Origin: Corynebacterium glyciniphilum AJ 3170
GTDB taxonomy: Bacteria; Actinomycetota; Actinomycetes; Mycobacteriales; Mycobacteriaceae
NCBI RefSeq assembly: GCF_007673095.1
Contig: NZ_VDYZ01000008.1
Location: 1 to 64,000, forward strand
Length of the DNA: 64,000 bases
Direction: 5' to 3'
The notes beneath the pieces were generated by a model, which was not told the DNA's origin, did no database searches, and saw only the letters and a list, made by a program, of their open reading frames with translations. Below are positions 8,042-17,165 of this stretch, one piece after another. The translations under genes were made by a program, and so were the position numbers. Numbering within the stretch: the stretch's first letter is position 1; each line of letters starts with the position of its first letter.

Positions 8042-8629
8042 ATGTACACACCACCGTTCTCCCCGCTGTTCGCCACCCGCCCGGCAGCCTCTCCGGCGGT
8101 CCGGGACGTCCGGAGCTTCAACTCGGCCCCGGCAGAGCAACTGACCACCCTGCTGTCCTTCATGACCGCAAGCCGCGAGCTGGCCCGCACCATCGTCGTC
8201 GGACGCCCGTATCTCGATGCGGCGGACGTCTACTCGGCGGCGTCACGGGCCCTGGTCACCCTGCCCACCCCGTTGGTGGAAGGCATCGTCGAATCCCACC
8301 GGCCGGTCGACCGCGTCCCCCTCGTCGAGGACGCCTGGGCGGCCGGGGACGTCTCCGACGAACAGTTGTCCGATCTGCGCGAGGCAGCCCTGGGCTATGC
8401 TGCGGCGCAGGGGCACCTGTTCATCGCCGACCCGGCGGTATGGGGCTCGCCGGAGGCTGTGACGATGATCCCTCCCCGCACCGGCCCCGACATCGGGGCC
8501 GTGGTCGAGGCCCTCGGCGAGGACATCGACCGACGGCTCCGTCTCCCCGGTGCAGACGCCTGGGCACTCACCGTCGCGCACCTGGAGGAGTCCAACCGGC
8601 AGAAACTGGTGACCCTGCTGGAGCGTTAG
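8042..8629 (+). CDS. OHCU-decarboxylase-like protein
   Basis: A 195-residue helical protein. Its order of motifs matches 2-oxo-4-hydroxy-4-carboxy-5-ureidoimidazoline decarboxylase of purine breakdown: FNSAPAEQLTTLL, a GRPYLDAADVYSAA segment, IVESHRPVDR at the catalytic-His position, VSDEQLSDL, GYAAAQGHLFI, and a final LEESNRQKLVTLLER helix. The match is by eye and divergent. No uricase, HIU hydrolase or allantoinase gene is in the window, so a role in urate degradation is uncertain. GAGG at 9 nt supports the ATG at 8042; ATG 8033 is an alternative. The stop overlaps the convergent lipoprotein gene by 4 nt. Confidence 0.55.
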   Translation: MYTPPFSPLFATRPAASPAVRDVRSFNSAPAEQLTTLLSFMTASRELARTIVVGRPYLDAADVYSAASRALVTLPTPLVEGIVESHRPVDRVPLVEDAWAAGDVSDEQLSDLREAALGYAAAQGHLFIADPAVWGSPEAVTMIPPRTGPDIGAVVEALGEDIDRRLRLPGADAWALTVAHLEESNRQKLVTLLER

Positions 8630-9228
8630 CGCCAGCTCTGTTCGAGGGTCCCGTCGATCTGCTCGAGGGTGGGGTCGGTGACGACACAGGTCACCGTCCG
8701 GTCCTCCTGCGCCCAGCTCTCCTTGGACGGCATCATCGTGACGACGTCCAGCGATGACTCGGGGAATCCGATACCGACATAGCCGGTGAAGGCGTCGCCC
8801 CCGCAGATCGCGCCGGCCTCCTGCCCCAACGGCTCATTGCCGGGGAAGAGGTTCTTACCCGCGATATCCACCTGCGCGTACACCTCGCCGGCATGGGGTC
8901 CGCCGCAGTCGACGACATCGATGTCGCCGGTACCGTCGAGCTGGTCCATGTCAGCCACGCAGTCGCCGATCGCCAGGCCCCGGGCGCCCGGGGCGTCAGG
9001 ATCGGTCTCCACCGGCTCGGCATCGGGCTGGTCGGGGTCTTCCGGCGCCTCAGATTCAGACCCGGTTTCAGGACCGGATTCCGGCACGGGCTTGTCCGGC
9101 GGCGCTTCGGTGTCCACGACGGGTGTCGTCGTCTCGTCGGCCTGCCCCGCGTCGCCGATGGTGCACGCACCGAGCAGCAACGGCGTACACAGCACCGCCA
9201 CCGCAGCGCCTCTGGTGATCGTCCTCAT
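8626..9228 (-). CDS. septum-formation family lipoprotein
   Basis: A 200-residue lipoprotein. The signal ends in LLLGACTIG (lipobox Cys), then comes an acidic Pro/Glu/Asp-rich linker (about residues 27-75), then a Septum_form-type domain. That domain shows IGDCVADMD, VVDCGGPHAGEVYAQ, a pair of further cysteines (AGAICGG and VTCVV) and SKESWAQEDR. Actinobacterial members are extracytoplasmic and some are linked to cell division, but the molecular role is not established. ATG 9228 gives the signal peptide directly. Convergent with the OHCU-like gene. Confidence 0.7.
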   Translation of the reverse strand: MRTITRGAAVAVLCTPLLLGACTIGDAGQADETTTPVVDTEAPPDKPVPESGPETGSESEAPEDPDQPDAEPVETDPDAPGARGLAIGDCVADMDQLDGTGDIDVVDCGGPHAGEVYAQVDIAGKNLFPGNEPLGQEAGAICGGDAFTGYVGIGFPESSLDVVTMMPSKESWAQEDRTVTCVVTDPTLEQIDGTLEQSWR

Positions 9229-9244
9229 CCTGCCGACGTTACCG

Positions 9245-10630
9245 TCAGGGCTTCCACCACTGACGGACCGGCACCCCGGAATTCCCCGCCTCGTCCAGTT
9301 TGACTCCGAGGACCTGGTGAAGCTGGACGACATTGTGTTGGAAGCCCCACTCCGACCCCGCCATGTAGAGACCGAACAGGCGGGCAGTCTCCTCACCGAC
9401 GAGATGGACGGCCTGGTCCCAGTTGGTTGCCAGCAGTTCACACCAGTCGTGCAGTGTGCGCTGGTAGTGCGGCCGGAGGTTCTCCTCGTGGACGACGTCG
9501 AAACCCGTGTCCTGCATGATCGTGATGATCCTGCCCGAGCCGGTGAGCTCCCCGTCGGGGAAGATGTAGCGGTCGATGAACTGGCCGGTCTTCGTCTTCC
9601 TGTTGTGCGGACGGGTGATGCAGTGGTTCAGCATCCGGCCGCCGGGGCGAAGCTTGGCGAAGAGGCGGGTGAAGTAGTCCTCGTAGTTGGGCACGCCGAT
9701 GTGCTCGAGGATGCCGATGGCGCTGACCGCGTCGAAGTCGGACTCGGGCACGTCACGGTAGTCCATGCACCGGACCTCGGCGAGGTCCTGGAGGCCCTCT
9801 TCCTCGATCTTGGCCTTGCCCCATTCGTACTGTTCCCGGGAGAGGGTGACACCGATGGCCTTGACGCCCTGACGGGCGGCGTGCCGCACCATGCCGCCCC
9901 ACCCGCAGCCGACGTCCAGCAGTCGGTCACCCGGGTTGAGCCGCAGCTTGTCGAAGACGAGACGGTGTTTGTTGTCCTGCGCCTGGGTCAGCGGCCCGTT
10001 GGCTGCCGTCCCCTTCTCCCAGTTGTCGTATCCCCAGTCACCGGACGGACCCGTGATCTGGTGCTCTCCCTCGAACTCGGGGTAGTAGCCGCAGGTGTAG
10101 GCCATCGAGTCGCCGAGGAAGAGCTCGTAGAAGTCGTTGCCCACGTCGTAGTGGCGGCTCACGACCTCCTTGTCACGTTCCGGAGAGTGCCGGGACAGCC
10201 CCTCGAGGATGGCCCGCTTCCACCCGGGCAGCGTCTCCTGCTCCGGTGCGGGCTGCAGCTTGATCGCCCCCATCGCCTTCAGCGAACGGGCGATATCCAG
10301 CAGGTCCTTCGCCGAGGGACGTCGGATCTGGTCGTAGAGGTGCTGGAGGTGGTCGAAGACGAGGTACGGGTGCCCGGGCTCGTCACCGGTGACCCGGAGG
10401 CTTCCGGTGATGTAGGCACGGGCCAGTCCCAGGTCACCGGGCGCGGTGACGATATAGGCCAGCGCGTCCGGCGACGTGATCTCCAGTTGCAGGTCTGCGT
10501 CTGCCGGCCCGGCGGTGGATCCGTCGAAGGCGGTCACCCGGAACGGCGCCGGCGGTGTGATGACCTTGTCCACGATCTGTCCCACTGTCAGCGGCGTGAA
10601 TCCCCTGCTCATCTCTCTCCTCTTGGTCAT
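9245..10630 (-). CDS. tmsB: SAM-dependent fatty-acyl methyltransferase (TmsB/UfaA-type, cyclopropane-synthase family)
   Basis: A 461-residue member of the cyclopropane-fatty-acid synthase family. An N-terminal accessory region of about 180 residues is followed by the catalytic part: VVSRHYDVGNDFYELFLG, the SAM site LLDVGCGWGGMVRHAA, GVTLSREQYEWGKAKI, ILEHIGVPNYEDYF and a C-terminal YMAGSEWGFQ. The enzyme transfers a methyl group to the double bond of phospholipid-bound oleate. The FAD protein encoded 40 nt upstream would reduce the 10-methylene product to 10-methylstearate (tuberculostearic acid). This pair and order match the known tms/bfa locus of actinobacteria. ATG 10612 (MSRG) is an alternative start. 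A TmsC homologue is not seen. Confidence 0.75.
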   Translation of the reverse strand: MTKRREMSRGFTPLTVGQIVDKVITPPAPFRVTAFDGSTAGPADADLQLEITSPDALAYIVTAPGDLGLARAYITGSLRVTGDEPGHPYLVFDHLQHLYDQIRRPSAKDLLDIARSLKAMGAIKLQPAPEQETLPGWKRAILEGLSRHSPERDKEVVSRHYDVGNDFYELFLGDSMAYTCGYYPEFEGEHQITGPSGDWGYDNWEKGTAANGPLTQAQDNKHRLVFDKLRLNPGDRLLDVGCGWGGMVRHAARQGVKAIGVTLSREQYEWGKAKIEEEGLQDLAEVRCMDYRDVPESDFDAVSAIGILEHIGVPNYEDYFTRLFAKLRPGGRMLNHCITRPHNRKTKTGQFIDRYIFPDGELTGSGRIITIMQDTGFDVVHEENLRPHYQRTLHDWCELLATNWDQAVHLVGEETARLFGLYMAGSEWGFQHNVVQLHQVLGVKLDEAGNSGVPVRQWWKP

Positions 10631-10670
10631 CGTGCGTAATCGTGCTTGTCGTACGTGTCGCGGCGTGTCG

Positions 10671-12149
10671 TCAGACGCCGCCCACGGTCTTCTCGTACAA
10701 ACCGGGGAACCGGTCGTCCGGATCGAAGACCGCCTTCAGTTGTGCGGGACGGTCGCCGCCGTACAGGGCGGCGAACTGCTCCTCAGAGTAGAAGGCCTCG
10801 GAGTACAACGACTTGTGTCCACCGAGGTCGGAGACGACCCTCTCCACCTCCCGGTTGAAGGCCCCGGTCGGGGCGTCCTTCCCCATGAGGTCGACGGGCA
10901 CCGAGCTCCAGAATCCCACATTCACCCAGGTGTCGCCCGGTGACAGCGGGTACAGGGGCCACGGTGTCCGTTCACCCGAGTCGTCGGCCAGCCGGATGGG
11001 GCACAGCCACACCGGTTCGATCTCGCAGTGGGTGAAGAACCATGTGAGGAACTCCGGCAGGTTGTCGGGGGTGACCTCGATGTCCTGGACGACACGTTCG
11101 CGCGCGGGCCGGTTGTTGTGTGCTTCGATCCGGTCGGCGATGTCGAAGCGGCGGTCCCAGCCGATGATCTTCCAGTAGAAGCTCGACCGCAACAGGTCAC
11201 GGGGCCACAGGGTACGGATGGTGGGGTTCTGGGTGCCGAAGGCCCGGTTGCACCAGAACCAGTCGACGTCCCACCGCCAGAGGTAGTCGCGGATGGTCAA
11301 CTTGTCGCGGAGGACGCCGGACGGGTGCTGGAGGGAGCGGTAGTAGCTGCGTTCGCGGGTGTAGTCACTGGTGGGGCCCGGTTCGCTGGTCGCCCGTCCC
11401 AGGACGAGGTAGCTCTCCTCCAGGCTGAAGACCACACCGTCGAGATAGTCGACGCGTTCACCGTCGTACTCCTTGTCCACGACGATGCGGTCGAGGGCGT
11501 CGGTGAGCGACTGGACATCGTCGAAGCGCACGTGCCGCAGGTCGACATAGGGTTCCACCTGTTCGCACCGCACCTTCAACCGCACGCTGTACCCCAGCGA
11601 ACCGTAGGAGTTGGGGAAGCCGCGGTACAGGTCGGTGTTCCGGGTCGGTGAGCAGGTGAGGATGTCCCCGGTGCCGGTGAGGACGTCCATCTCCAGTACG
11701 GCCTCGTGCGGCAGGCCGTTGCGGAAGGACGTGGACTCCACGCCCATGCCGGTCACCGCACCACCCAGGGTGATGGTCTTTAACTGCGGGACGACCGTCG
11801 GTGCCAGTCCGTACGGCAGCAGGACATCCACCAGATCCTCGTAGGTGCACATTCCCTGGACATCCGCGGTGCCCTCAACGGGGTCGACGGCGATGACGCC
11901 GTGCAGTCCCGACACGTCGAGTCCGACCGCCTCACCCGAACGTCCGCGGAAGAGGTTGGACGTCTTCTTCGCCAACCGCACGCGGCGGCCGGCGGGAACC
12001 GCGTCGAAACTGGCCTTCAGTCGCTCCACGGCCTGCTCGTGTGCGTACCATCCGACCGGGGCGAGATCCCGCTGGTCAAGTCCATTTCCTATGCGTACCG
12101 CGTCGGTGATCCTGCCGGCGACGGTCACAGCTTTCTCCTTCAGGCTCAT
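10671..12149 (-). CDS. tmsA: FAD-binding oxidoreductase for 10-methyl fatty acid synthesis (TmsA/BfaB-type)
   Basis: A 492-residue protein. The FAD-binding_4 domain at the N terminus shows GLHGVIAVDPVEGTADVQGM and the pyrophosphate loop VPQLKTITLGGAVTGMGVES. A substrate domain follows and ends near GGDRPAQLKAVFDPDDRFPGLYEKTV, the FAD-oxidase-like C terminus also seen in DprE1/DHCR24 relatives. It is predicted to reduce methylene-branched acyl chains made by the methyltransferase encoded next in the operon. Same-strand spacing of 40 nt and the gene order resemble the Rv0449c-ufaA1 region of mycobacteria. Start at ATG 12149 (MSLKEKAVTV). Confidence 0.75.
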   Translation of the reverse strand: MSLKEKAVTVAGRITDAVRIGNGLDQRDLAPVGWYAHEQAVERLKASFDAVPAGRRVRLAKKTSNLFRGRSGEAVGLDVSGLHGVIAVDPVEGTADVQGMCTYEDLVDVLLPYGLAPTVVPQLKTITLGGAVTGMGVESTSFRNGLPHEAVLEMDVLTGTGDILTCSPTRNTDLYRGFPNSYGSLGYSVRLKVRCEQVEPYVDLRHVRFDDVQSLTDALDRIVVDKEYDGERVDYLDGVVFSLEESYLVLGRATSEPGPTSDYTRERSYYRSLQHPSGVLRDKLTIRDYLWRWDVDWFWCNRAFGTQNPTIRTLWPRDLLRSSFYWKIIGWDRRFDIADRIEAHNNRPARERVVQDIEVTPDNLPEFLTWFFTHCEIEPVWLCPIRLADDSGERTPWPLYPLSPGDTWVNVGFWSSVPVDLMGKDAPTGAFNREVERVVSDLGGHKSLYSEAFYSEEQFAALYGGDRPAQLKAVFDPDDRFPGLYEKTVGGV

Positions 12150-12264
12150 AAGTAGCCACTGTAGACCTCACCGGCGTTAGTGTGTGGATGGGTCCACCCG
12201 TTCAATGACCCCCACATCCAGCGTCCCAGGCACAACCTCTCAGCGTCAGGTCAGGAAAACCATC

Positions 12265-12957
12265 ATGGGTCACGCCACGACGGTCGAACCGTCACTGTCA
12301 CGCGCAGACTGTAGCGCGTCTTTCACTCGCGCGGTCAAGCGGTTCTTCACCCGTTGGGCCCGTTTCAAAGGACGGTCCTCCCGCCGTGAGTTCTGGTTCC
12401 CGGTACTGGCGTTTGCAGTGATGTATATCGTATTCGGCATCATGCAAGACATCACCGGCGTCCCGACGACACGGGTATCGCTCATACTGACCGGAATCTT
12501 CTATGCCGTCCTGTTCCTCCCGGCGTTGTCACTGGTCTGGCGGAGACTCCACGATGCCGGATATGCGGGACCGTGGGCATTCGTCGCTTTCGTCCCCCTG
12601 GTCGGCGCCATCACCCTGCTCGTACTGGCGGCGCAACCGAGCTCGCCGGAACGCATGAGACCTGTGTGGGAAGATCCCGACGTCCTGGACCCCCAGCAAC
12701 GGAGCAACGCCCCGTCGTTCGCATTCTTCGTGATGCTTCTCCAGATCGCTCTTCTCTTGGCCACCACGGTCTGTTTCGTTGCAGGACTCAACAACGTCTA
12801 CCTCGCAGAGCAGTCCGCCGGTGCCTCATTGCACAACGTTCAGGGCGCCTGGGGCTACATGTCCTGCGCAGCCACATTCGGAGGCGTCTTCGCCGTGGTC
12901 TACCTGTCCTCGCTGATCTACTCGTGTCGTGCGGACTATCCTGTCACCGATGACTGA
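12265..12957 (+). CDS. DUF805 membrane protein
   Basis: A 230-residue integral membrane protein. RWARFKGRSSRREFWFP near residue 30 is the usual DUF805 entry motif, and WRRLHDAGYAG in the middle is the second conserved block. It has four to five hydrophobic segments. The region after residue 130 is longer than in minimal DUF805 proteins and carries two extra helices. ATG 12265 puts the conserved motif at the expected distance. The last 8 nt overlap the start of hrpB. Function of the family is unknown. Confidence 0.75.
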   Translation: MGHATTVEPSLSRADCSASFTRAVKRFFTRWARFKGRSSRREFWFPVLAFAVMYIVFGIMQDITGVPTTRVSLILTGIFYAVLFLPALSLVWRRLHDAGYAGPWAFVAFVPLVGAITLLVLAAQPSSPERMRPVWEDPDVLDPQQRSNAPSFAFFVMLLQIALLLATTVCFVAGLNNVYLAEQSAGASLHNVQGAWGYMSCAATFGGVFAVVYLSSLIYSCRADYPVTDD

Positions 12958-15376
12958 CCTTCCTTTCGCCGCCGGACGGGCCGCCCTGCTGGATGCCCTG
13001 CGTGCCGGTGGCACCGCTGTGGTCCAGGCCCCGCCGGGCACGGGCAAGACCACCTTGGCTCCCCAGTACGTGCTCGAACACGTCATGGAGACCTCACCGG
13101 GGCGCGTCATCGTCACCCAGCCTCGGCGCGTCGCCGCACGCGGCTCCGCCGCCAGGATCGCCGCCCTACGCGGGACCGAACTCGGCGGCGAGGTGGGCTA
13201 CGCCGTGCGCGGCGACCGGAAGACCGGCACCGACACGGTGATCGAGATGGTGACCCCGGGCGTCCTGCTCCGGCGGCTGCTCGCCGACCCCGACCTGGAC
13301 GGGGTCGCCGCGGTCGTCATCGACGAGATTCATGAACGGCACCTCGAGTCTGACCTCGTGTTCGCCATGCTCGCCCAGGTGCGGGAGCTACGGGACGACC
13401 TCACCGTCGTCGCCATGTCGGCGACGGTGGAGGCGTCGCGCTTCGCGACGCTGCTCGGTGGGTCGGGCGGCCCGGCACCGCTGGTCGACGTCCCCTCCCC
13501 CATCCACCCGCTCGACATCAGGTACGCCGACTCCGCCACGTCCATGGTCAACCGGGACCGTCGGGCGCGCCACGCCGTCGCCGATCTGGTGGAGGCCACG
13601 GTTCGACAGGCTCTGGACGACACGGCGAGCTCAGGGGGTGACGTACTCGCCTTCGTCCCCACGATCAGAGACACCGAGACCGTGTCCGCCGGGTTGTCGT
13701 CCCGGGGTATTCCCGCCTCGTCGCTGCACGGGCGGTTGTCGACGGCCGAGCAGTCCCGCGTCGTCGGTGGGCATGACGACGCGCAACGCCGCGTGATCGT
13801 CGCGACAGACGTCGCGGAATCCTCCCTCACGGTCCCCGGGGTCCGGGTCGTCGTGGATTCCTGCCTGGCACGGGTGTCCCGGCGCGACACGACCCGGGGC
13901 ATGTCCGTCCTCGTCACCGAGACGGCGAGCCAGGCGTCCTGCACCCAGCGCGCCGGACGGGCCGGACGCGAAGGGCCGGGGACGGTGTACCGGTGCATCA
14001 CCGCCGAACAGTTCGCCAAGGCTCCCGGGCATGCGCCGCCGGCGGTCACGACCAGCGACCTGACCGGCGCGTTGCTGGACGTCGCATGCTGGGGATCTCC
14101 CCGGGGTGCGGACCTGCCGCTGCCCGATCCGTTCCCGTCGGCGGCGACGGAGGCGGCGGAACGGTCGCTGCAGTCCATCGGTGCGGTGGACGCGCGGGGT
14201 CATGTCACGGACGTCGGACGCCGACTCGCGGCGATCCCGACGGACCCGCGGATCGCCCGCGGAGGACTCGAGGCATGCCGCCGGGTGGACGTGCGTACCG
14301 TCGCTGCCGTGCTCAGCGTGGTGGACGACGGCACCCGCGTACCCGACCTCGCCGCCGCCGTCCGCGCCGTCCGGCTACAGGACCCGGTGGCACGGCGTTT
14401 CCAACGGCTGCTCTCCCCCACCGCCACAAAGACCCCGGACCTGTCCGGGGACGACGCCGTAGCCTATACCCTGGCCTGCGCATTCCCCGGTTTGATCGCC
14501 CGACGGGTCGACGATTCCTCCCGCTACCTGACGGCCTCGGGCACCGGCGTGGTGTGGCGGGACGGTCGGGCTCCCTCCGGCGAATGGATTGCGGTCGCCG
14601 ACTTGTCGAGGAGTCCCGGCGGAGCCACCGACGCCGTCGTCCACACGGCAGTCCCCTTGCCTCGCGACCTCGCATTCGCCGCGGCGGCGCCCCTGCTCAC
14701 CGACGAGGTGACGTGCACGTGGCTTCCTGGAGGCGTCGCCGGGAAACTCCAGGCTCGTCGGGTCCGACGTCTCGGCGCGATCGAGCTGTCCTCCACTCCG
14801 GTGCCGGCGAAAGAGATCAGCGCCGACGACCGGGCCACTGCGGTGCGGTCCGGCCTGCAGGCCCACGGCCTGGACGTCCTCGAATGGTCCGAGCATGCCC
14901 GTGATCTGCGACGACGCATCCAGTACCTGCACAACCACGGGGTCCCCGGGTATCCCGACGTGCGCCACGGCGACGGAAAGTTCGTGGACTTCGTGGTTCC
15001 CGACCTGGCAGCAGGCAGGCGTCCGGACCTGGCGGGTCTGCTTCGCGGCCTGGTCCCCTGGGACCAGCCGGTCGACGAGCTCGCACCCGAGTCGCTGACG
15101 CTCCCGGGCGGGCGTACCGTCCGGATCACCTACCCGGAAAGCGATGCCACGACCGACACCCCCGCGGTGGTCGCGACGAAGCTCCAGGACTGCTTCGGCC
15201 TGCGCCGCTCTCCGGAGATCGCGGGACGACGGATCCAGTTCCAGCTGCTGTCCCCGGCGGGCCGACCGGTGGCCATCACCGACGACCTCGGCGGTTTCTG
15301 GGACGGTGCGTACAGCGACGTACGACGGGACCTGCGCGGGCGCTATCCGAAGCACTCCTGGCCGGAGAATCCGTGA
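12950..15376 (+). CDS. hrpB: ATP-dependent RNA helicase HrpB
   Basis: An 808-residue DEAH-type helicase. Motif I is QAPPGTGKTT, Ia TQPRRVAARG, II DEIHERH, III VAMSATVEA, V VIVATDVAESSLTVPGV and VI QRAGRAGREGPG. The DEIH form of motif II, the length near 800 and a C-terminal HrpB domain (last approximately 130 residues, ending WPENP) identify HrpB rather than HrpA. The cellular RNA substrate in actinobacteria is not known. The ATG at 12950 overlaps the DUF805 gene by 8 nt, so the two are probably co-transcribed. Confidence 0.9.
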   Translation: MTDLPFAAGRAALLDALRAGGTAVVQAPPGTGKTTLAPQYVLEHVMETSPGRVIVTQPRRVAARGSAARIAALRGTELGGEVGYAVRGDRKTGTDTVIEMVTPGVLLRRLLADPDLDGVAAVVIDEIHERHLESDLVFAMLAQVRELRDDLTVVAMSATVEASRFATLLGGSGGPAPLVDVPSPIHPLDIRYADSATSMVNRDRRARHAVADLVEATVRQALDDTASSGGDVLAFVPTIRDTETVSAGLSSRGIPASSLHGRLSTAEQSRVVGGHDDAQRRVIVATDVAESSLTVPGVRVVVDSCLARVSRRDTTRGMSVLVTETASQASCTQRAGRAGREGPGTVYRCITAEQFAKAPGHAPPAVTTSDLTGALLDVACWGSPRGADLPLPDPFPSAATEAAERSLQSIGAVDARGHVTDVGRRLAAIPTDPRIARGGLEACRRVDVRTVAAVLSVVDDGTRVPDLAAAVRAVRLQDPVARRFQRLLSPTATKTPDLSGDDAVAYTLACAFPGLIARRVDDSSRYLTASGTGVVWRDGRAPSGEWIAVADLSRSPGGATDAVVHTAVPLPRDLAFAAAAPLLTDEVTCTWLPGGVAGKLQARRVRRLGAIELSSTPVPAKEISADDRATAVRSGLQAHGLDVLEWSEHARDLRRRIQYLHNHGVPGYPDVRHGDGKFVDFVVPDLAAGRRPDLAGLLRGLVPWDQPVDELAPESLTLPGGRTVRITYPESDATTDTPAVVATKLQDCFGLRRSPEIAGRRIQFQLLSPAGRPVAITDDLGGFWDGAYSDVRRDLRGRYPKHSWPENP

Positions 15377-15379
15377 CGG

Positions 15380-15766
15380 TCACTCTTCATCCATGTGCCC
15401 GTCCAGCCAGTCACGGAGCACCCGTGCGTGCGTATGTTCGGTGTCTTTCCCCGCGAACAGGAGAAGGACGTCCCGCTGTTTCAACTCGTCCCGGATGTCG
15501 GTAAGCGCATCGTCCAGCTCACCGTCCGCATGCCGCTGGTCAAGTTCAGACCGGTAGGCGTCGCCGAACTGGGTCCAGCTCAGGGCGTCCCCATGAAAAT
15601 CCTTCCTGAGCTGTGCGGAAGGAGCGAGTTCCTTGGGCCACCCTGACAGTGGAAGGCTGTCCTTCGACACCCCGCGGGGCCATAGGCGGTCAACAAGGAA
15701 CCTCGCTCCGGCGACGTGGTCACCGTTGCGGACGTCGTACACACGTGCAATGTCGAGACTGCCCAT
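15380..15766 (-). CDS. DUF488 family protein
   Basis: A small 128-residue cytoplasmic protein. DUF488 blocks: ARVYDVRNG, FLVDRLWPRGVSKDSL, WPKELAPSAQLRKDF, and a final LLLFAGKDTEHTHARVLRDWL. The ATG at 15766 has AGGGAGAAAA just upstream as ribosome binding site. The in-frame ATG at 15781 lacks one. It is convergent with hrpB and divergent from the HNH protein, separated by 87 bp. Biochemical function unknown. Confidence 0.8.
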   Translation of the reverse strand: MGSLDIARVYDVRNGDHVAGARFLVDRLWPRGVSKDSLPLSGWPKELAPSAQLRKDFHGDALSWTQFGDAYRSELDQRHADGELDDALTDIRDELKQRDVLLLFAGKDTEHTHARVLRDWLDGHMDEE

Positions 15767-15853
15767 TTTTCTCCCTGCCATTCGAACATACTGTTGACTG
15801 TGTCCGTGTCCCAGTATACGCTTCAAGGAACGAACATAGAGGGGGCGGGGACA

Positions 15854-17089
15854 GTGACGACAGCGACGGGGACGGTCGGGACGGACATTGACGCCATTCA
15901 ACTTCACCTGAACAAGGGGGAGATGGTGCTTGTCGCCCACCTGATGAAAATCCCCCGGGACGCGCGCCTGGCCGCCGCGACAGCACTTCGCGGGCGGTCC
16001 CGCGCGGATGCACTGCGGTTCGCCCATTCGGGTGAACTCGCCTCCCGGAACATCGAGCTCTTCGCCGCCGTCGTCGGTAGTGGTGTCGTCACCGCCGAAC
16101 ACCTCGACCTGATCTGGGGCCGCCTCAACCGGCAGCTGGTCACCGTCCCGGTCGCCCGTCAGGACGAGATCCTCGGCCACCTGGATACAGCGGTGAACAT
16201 GCACGTCACCCCGTGGCTGCGGGATGCTGTGACGCCGGTGTCGCTGACTGAGCTCCGGGACCGCGTCGACGAGGCGATCCTGGACATCGCCCCCGGGCTC
16301 GCCGCCGAGACCGCCATCGCCGAGGAAGACTCCGCGACCCTGCGGCGTCGGGGGAACACCTTCATCTTCACTGCCGGGTGTGAGACCACCAGCGCGGCGA
16401 TCGATGCCGGGCTGGAGAAGAGGATGCGCGAACTGCTCGCCGGACTGCGCCGGGAGCGCACTCTGATCGACGAGGACGAACGCACTCCCCTACCGACCCC
16501 GTCCCAGCTTAAGGCACAGATCCTGATGGAGCTTCTGGGCAATACCCCGGAGACCATGACGATCCGGGTGAACCTCTACCGGGCGACGCTCGACGGTATC
16601 CACGGAACCGGTGCCGGATATGTCGCCGATGTCGGTTGGATCAATGCCCGGACAGCGGACCGCTTCGAAGAGGCTGCGACCACCGTCAGGGAAATTCCGG
16701 TCGACCCCGCCGAGCACCCGGAATCCGACGGCTACCCTTTCCTTCTGCAGGACCGGAACTACCTCGAGGGACGCGACGCCACCTGCAGGTTCCCTCAGTG
16801 CACCGTTCCGGCGAACCTGTGTGAGAACGACCACATCGAGAACTCCCCGTTCACCGACCCCACCAGCAACGGGCCCACCAGTGTGCGCAACGGTCAGAAA
16901 CTCTGCCGCGCCCACCACCGCCTGAAGACCGAGGGAACGTGGACCTGTTCCACCCGGGACGACGGGTTCACCATCGACTGGGTCAGTCCCGACGGGGGAA
17001 GCTACACCACCCACGCCACCGGACCACTGGCCCGGGCCTGGCGGCACAGGCAGGAGCGTACCGCCGAACCGGACGAGCCGCCCGACTGA
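15854..17089 (+). CDS. DUF222/HNH endonuclease-type protein
   Basis: A 411-residue protein. The helical N-terminal DUF222-like region is followed by an HNH-like nuclease module: CRFPQCTVPANLCENDHIE, then NGQKLCRAHHRLKT (two CxxC-like zinc pairs, ENDHIE as the HN part, CRAHHR as the terminal His). Such proteins are repeated in many Corynebacterium genomes and may be linked to intein or mobile-element history; the target is unknown. The GTG at 15854 follows a purine-rich GAGGGGGCGGGG. The longer ORF reading upstream overlaps the divergent DUF488 gene and is rejected. Confidence 0.75.
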   Translation: MTTATGTVGTDIDAIQLHLNKGEMVLVAHLMKIPRDARLAAATALRGRSRADALRFAHSGELASRNIELFAAVVGSGVVTAEHLDLIWGRLNRQLVTVPVARQDEILGHLDTAVNMHVTPWLRDAVTPVSLTELRDRVDEAILDIAPGLAAETAIAEEDSATLRRRGNTFIFTAGCETTSAAIDAGLEKRMRELLAGLRRERTLIDEDERTPLPTPSQLKAQILMELLGNTPETMTIRVNLYRATLDGIHGTGAGYVADVGWINARTADRFEEAATTVREIPVDPAEHPESDGYPFLLQDRNYLEGRDATCRFPQCTVPANLCENDHIENSPFTDPTSNGPTSVRNGQKLCRAHHRLKTEGTWTCSTRDDGFTIDWVSPDGGSYTTHATGPLARAWRHRQERTAEPDEPPD

Positions 17090-17120
17090 CCGCCCGACTG
17101 ACCGCCCGACGTCAGAAAAC

Positions 17121-17142
17121 CCCCGCACCGTAGGTGCAGGGG
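17121..17142 (-). terminator. Rho-independent terminator of the GlsB/YeaQ-type gene
   Basis: Stem CCCCGCACC with GGTGCAGGGG (one bulged A, 3-nt loop). On the minus strand it is followed by GTTTTCTG. It lies 23 nt past the stop of the minus-strand stress protein gene and also separates it from the convergent HNH gene. Confidence 0.7.
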
Positions 17143-17165
17143 CTACAGGGGCTGTTCGAAGACAG

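Noticed and set aside
9242..9266. Hairpin at the end of the methyltransferase gene as a terminator
   Set aside because: Only 7 bp, contains the stop codon and is not followed by a T run.
15780..15800. Possible LexA/SOS box (TCGAACATACTGTT) before the HNH gene
   Set aside because: The left half fits the actinobacterial box but the right half does not; too weak to call.
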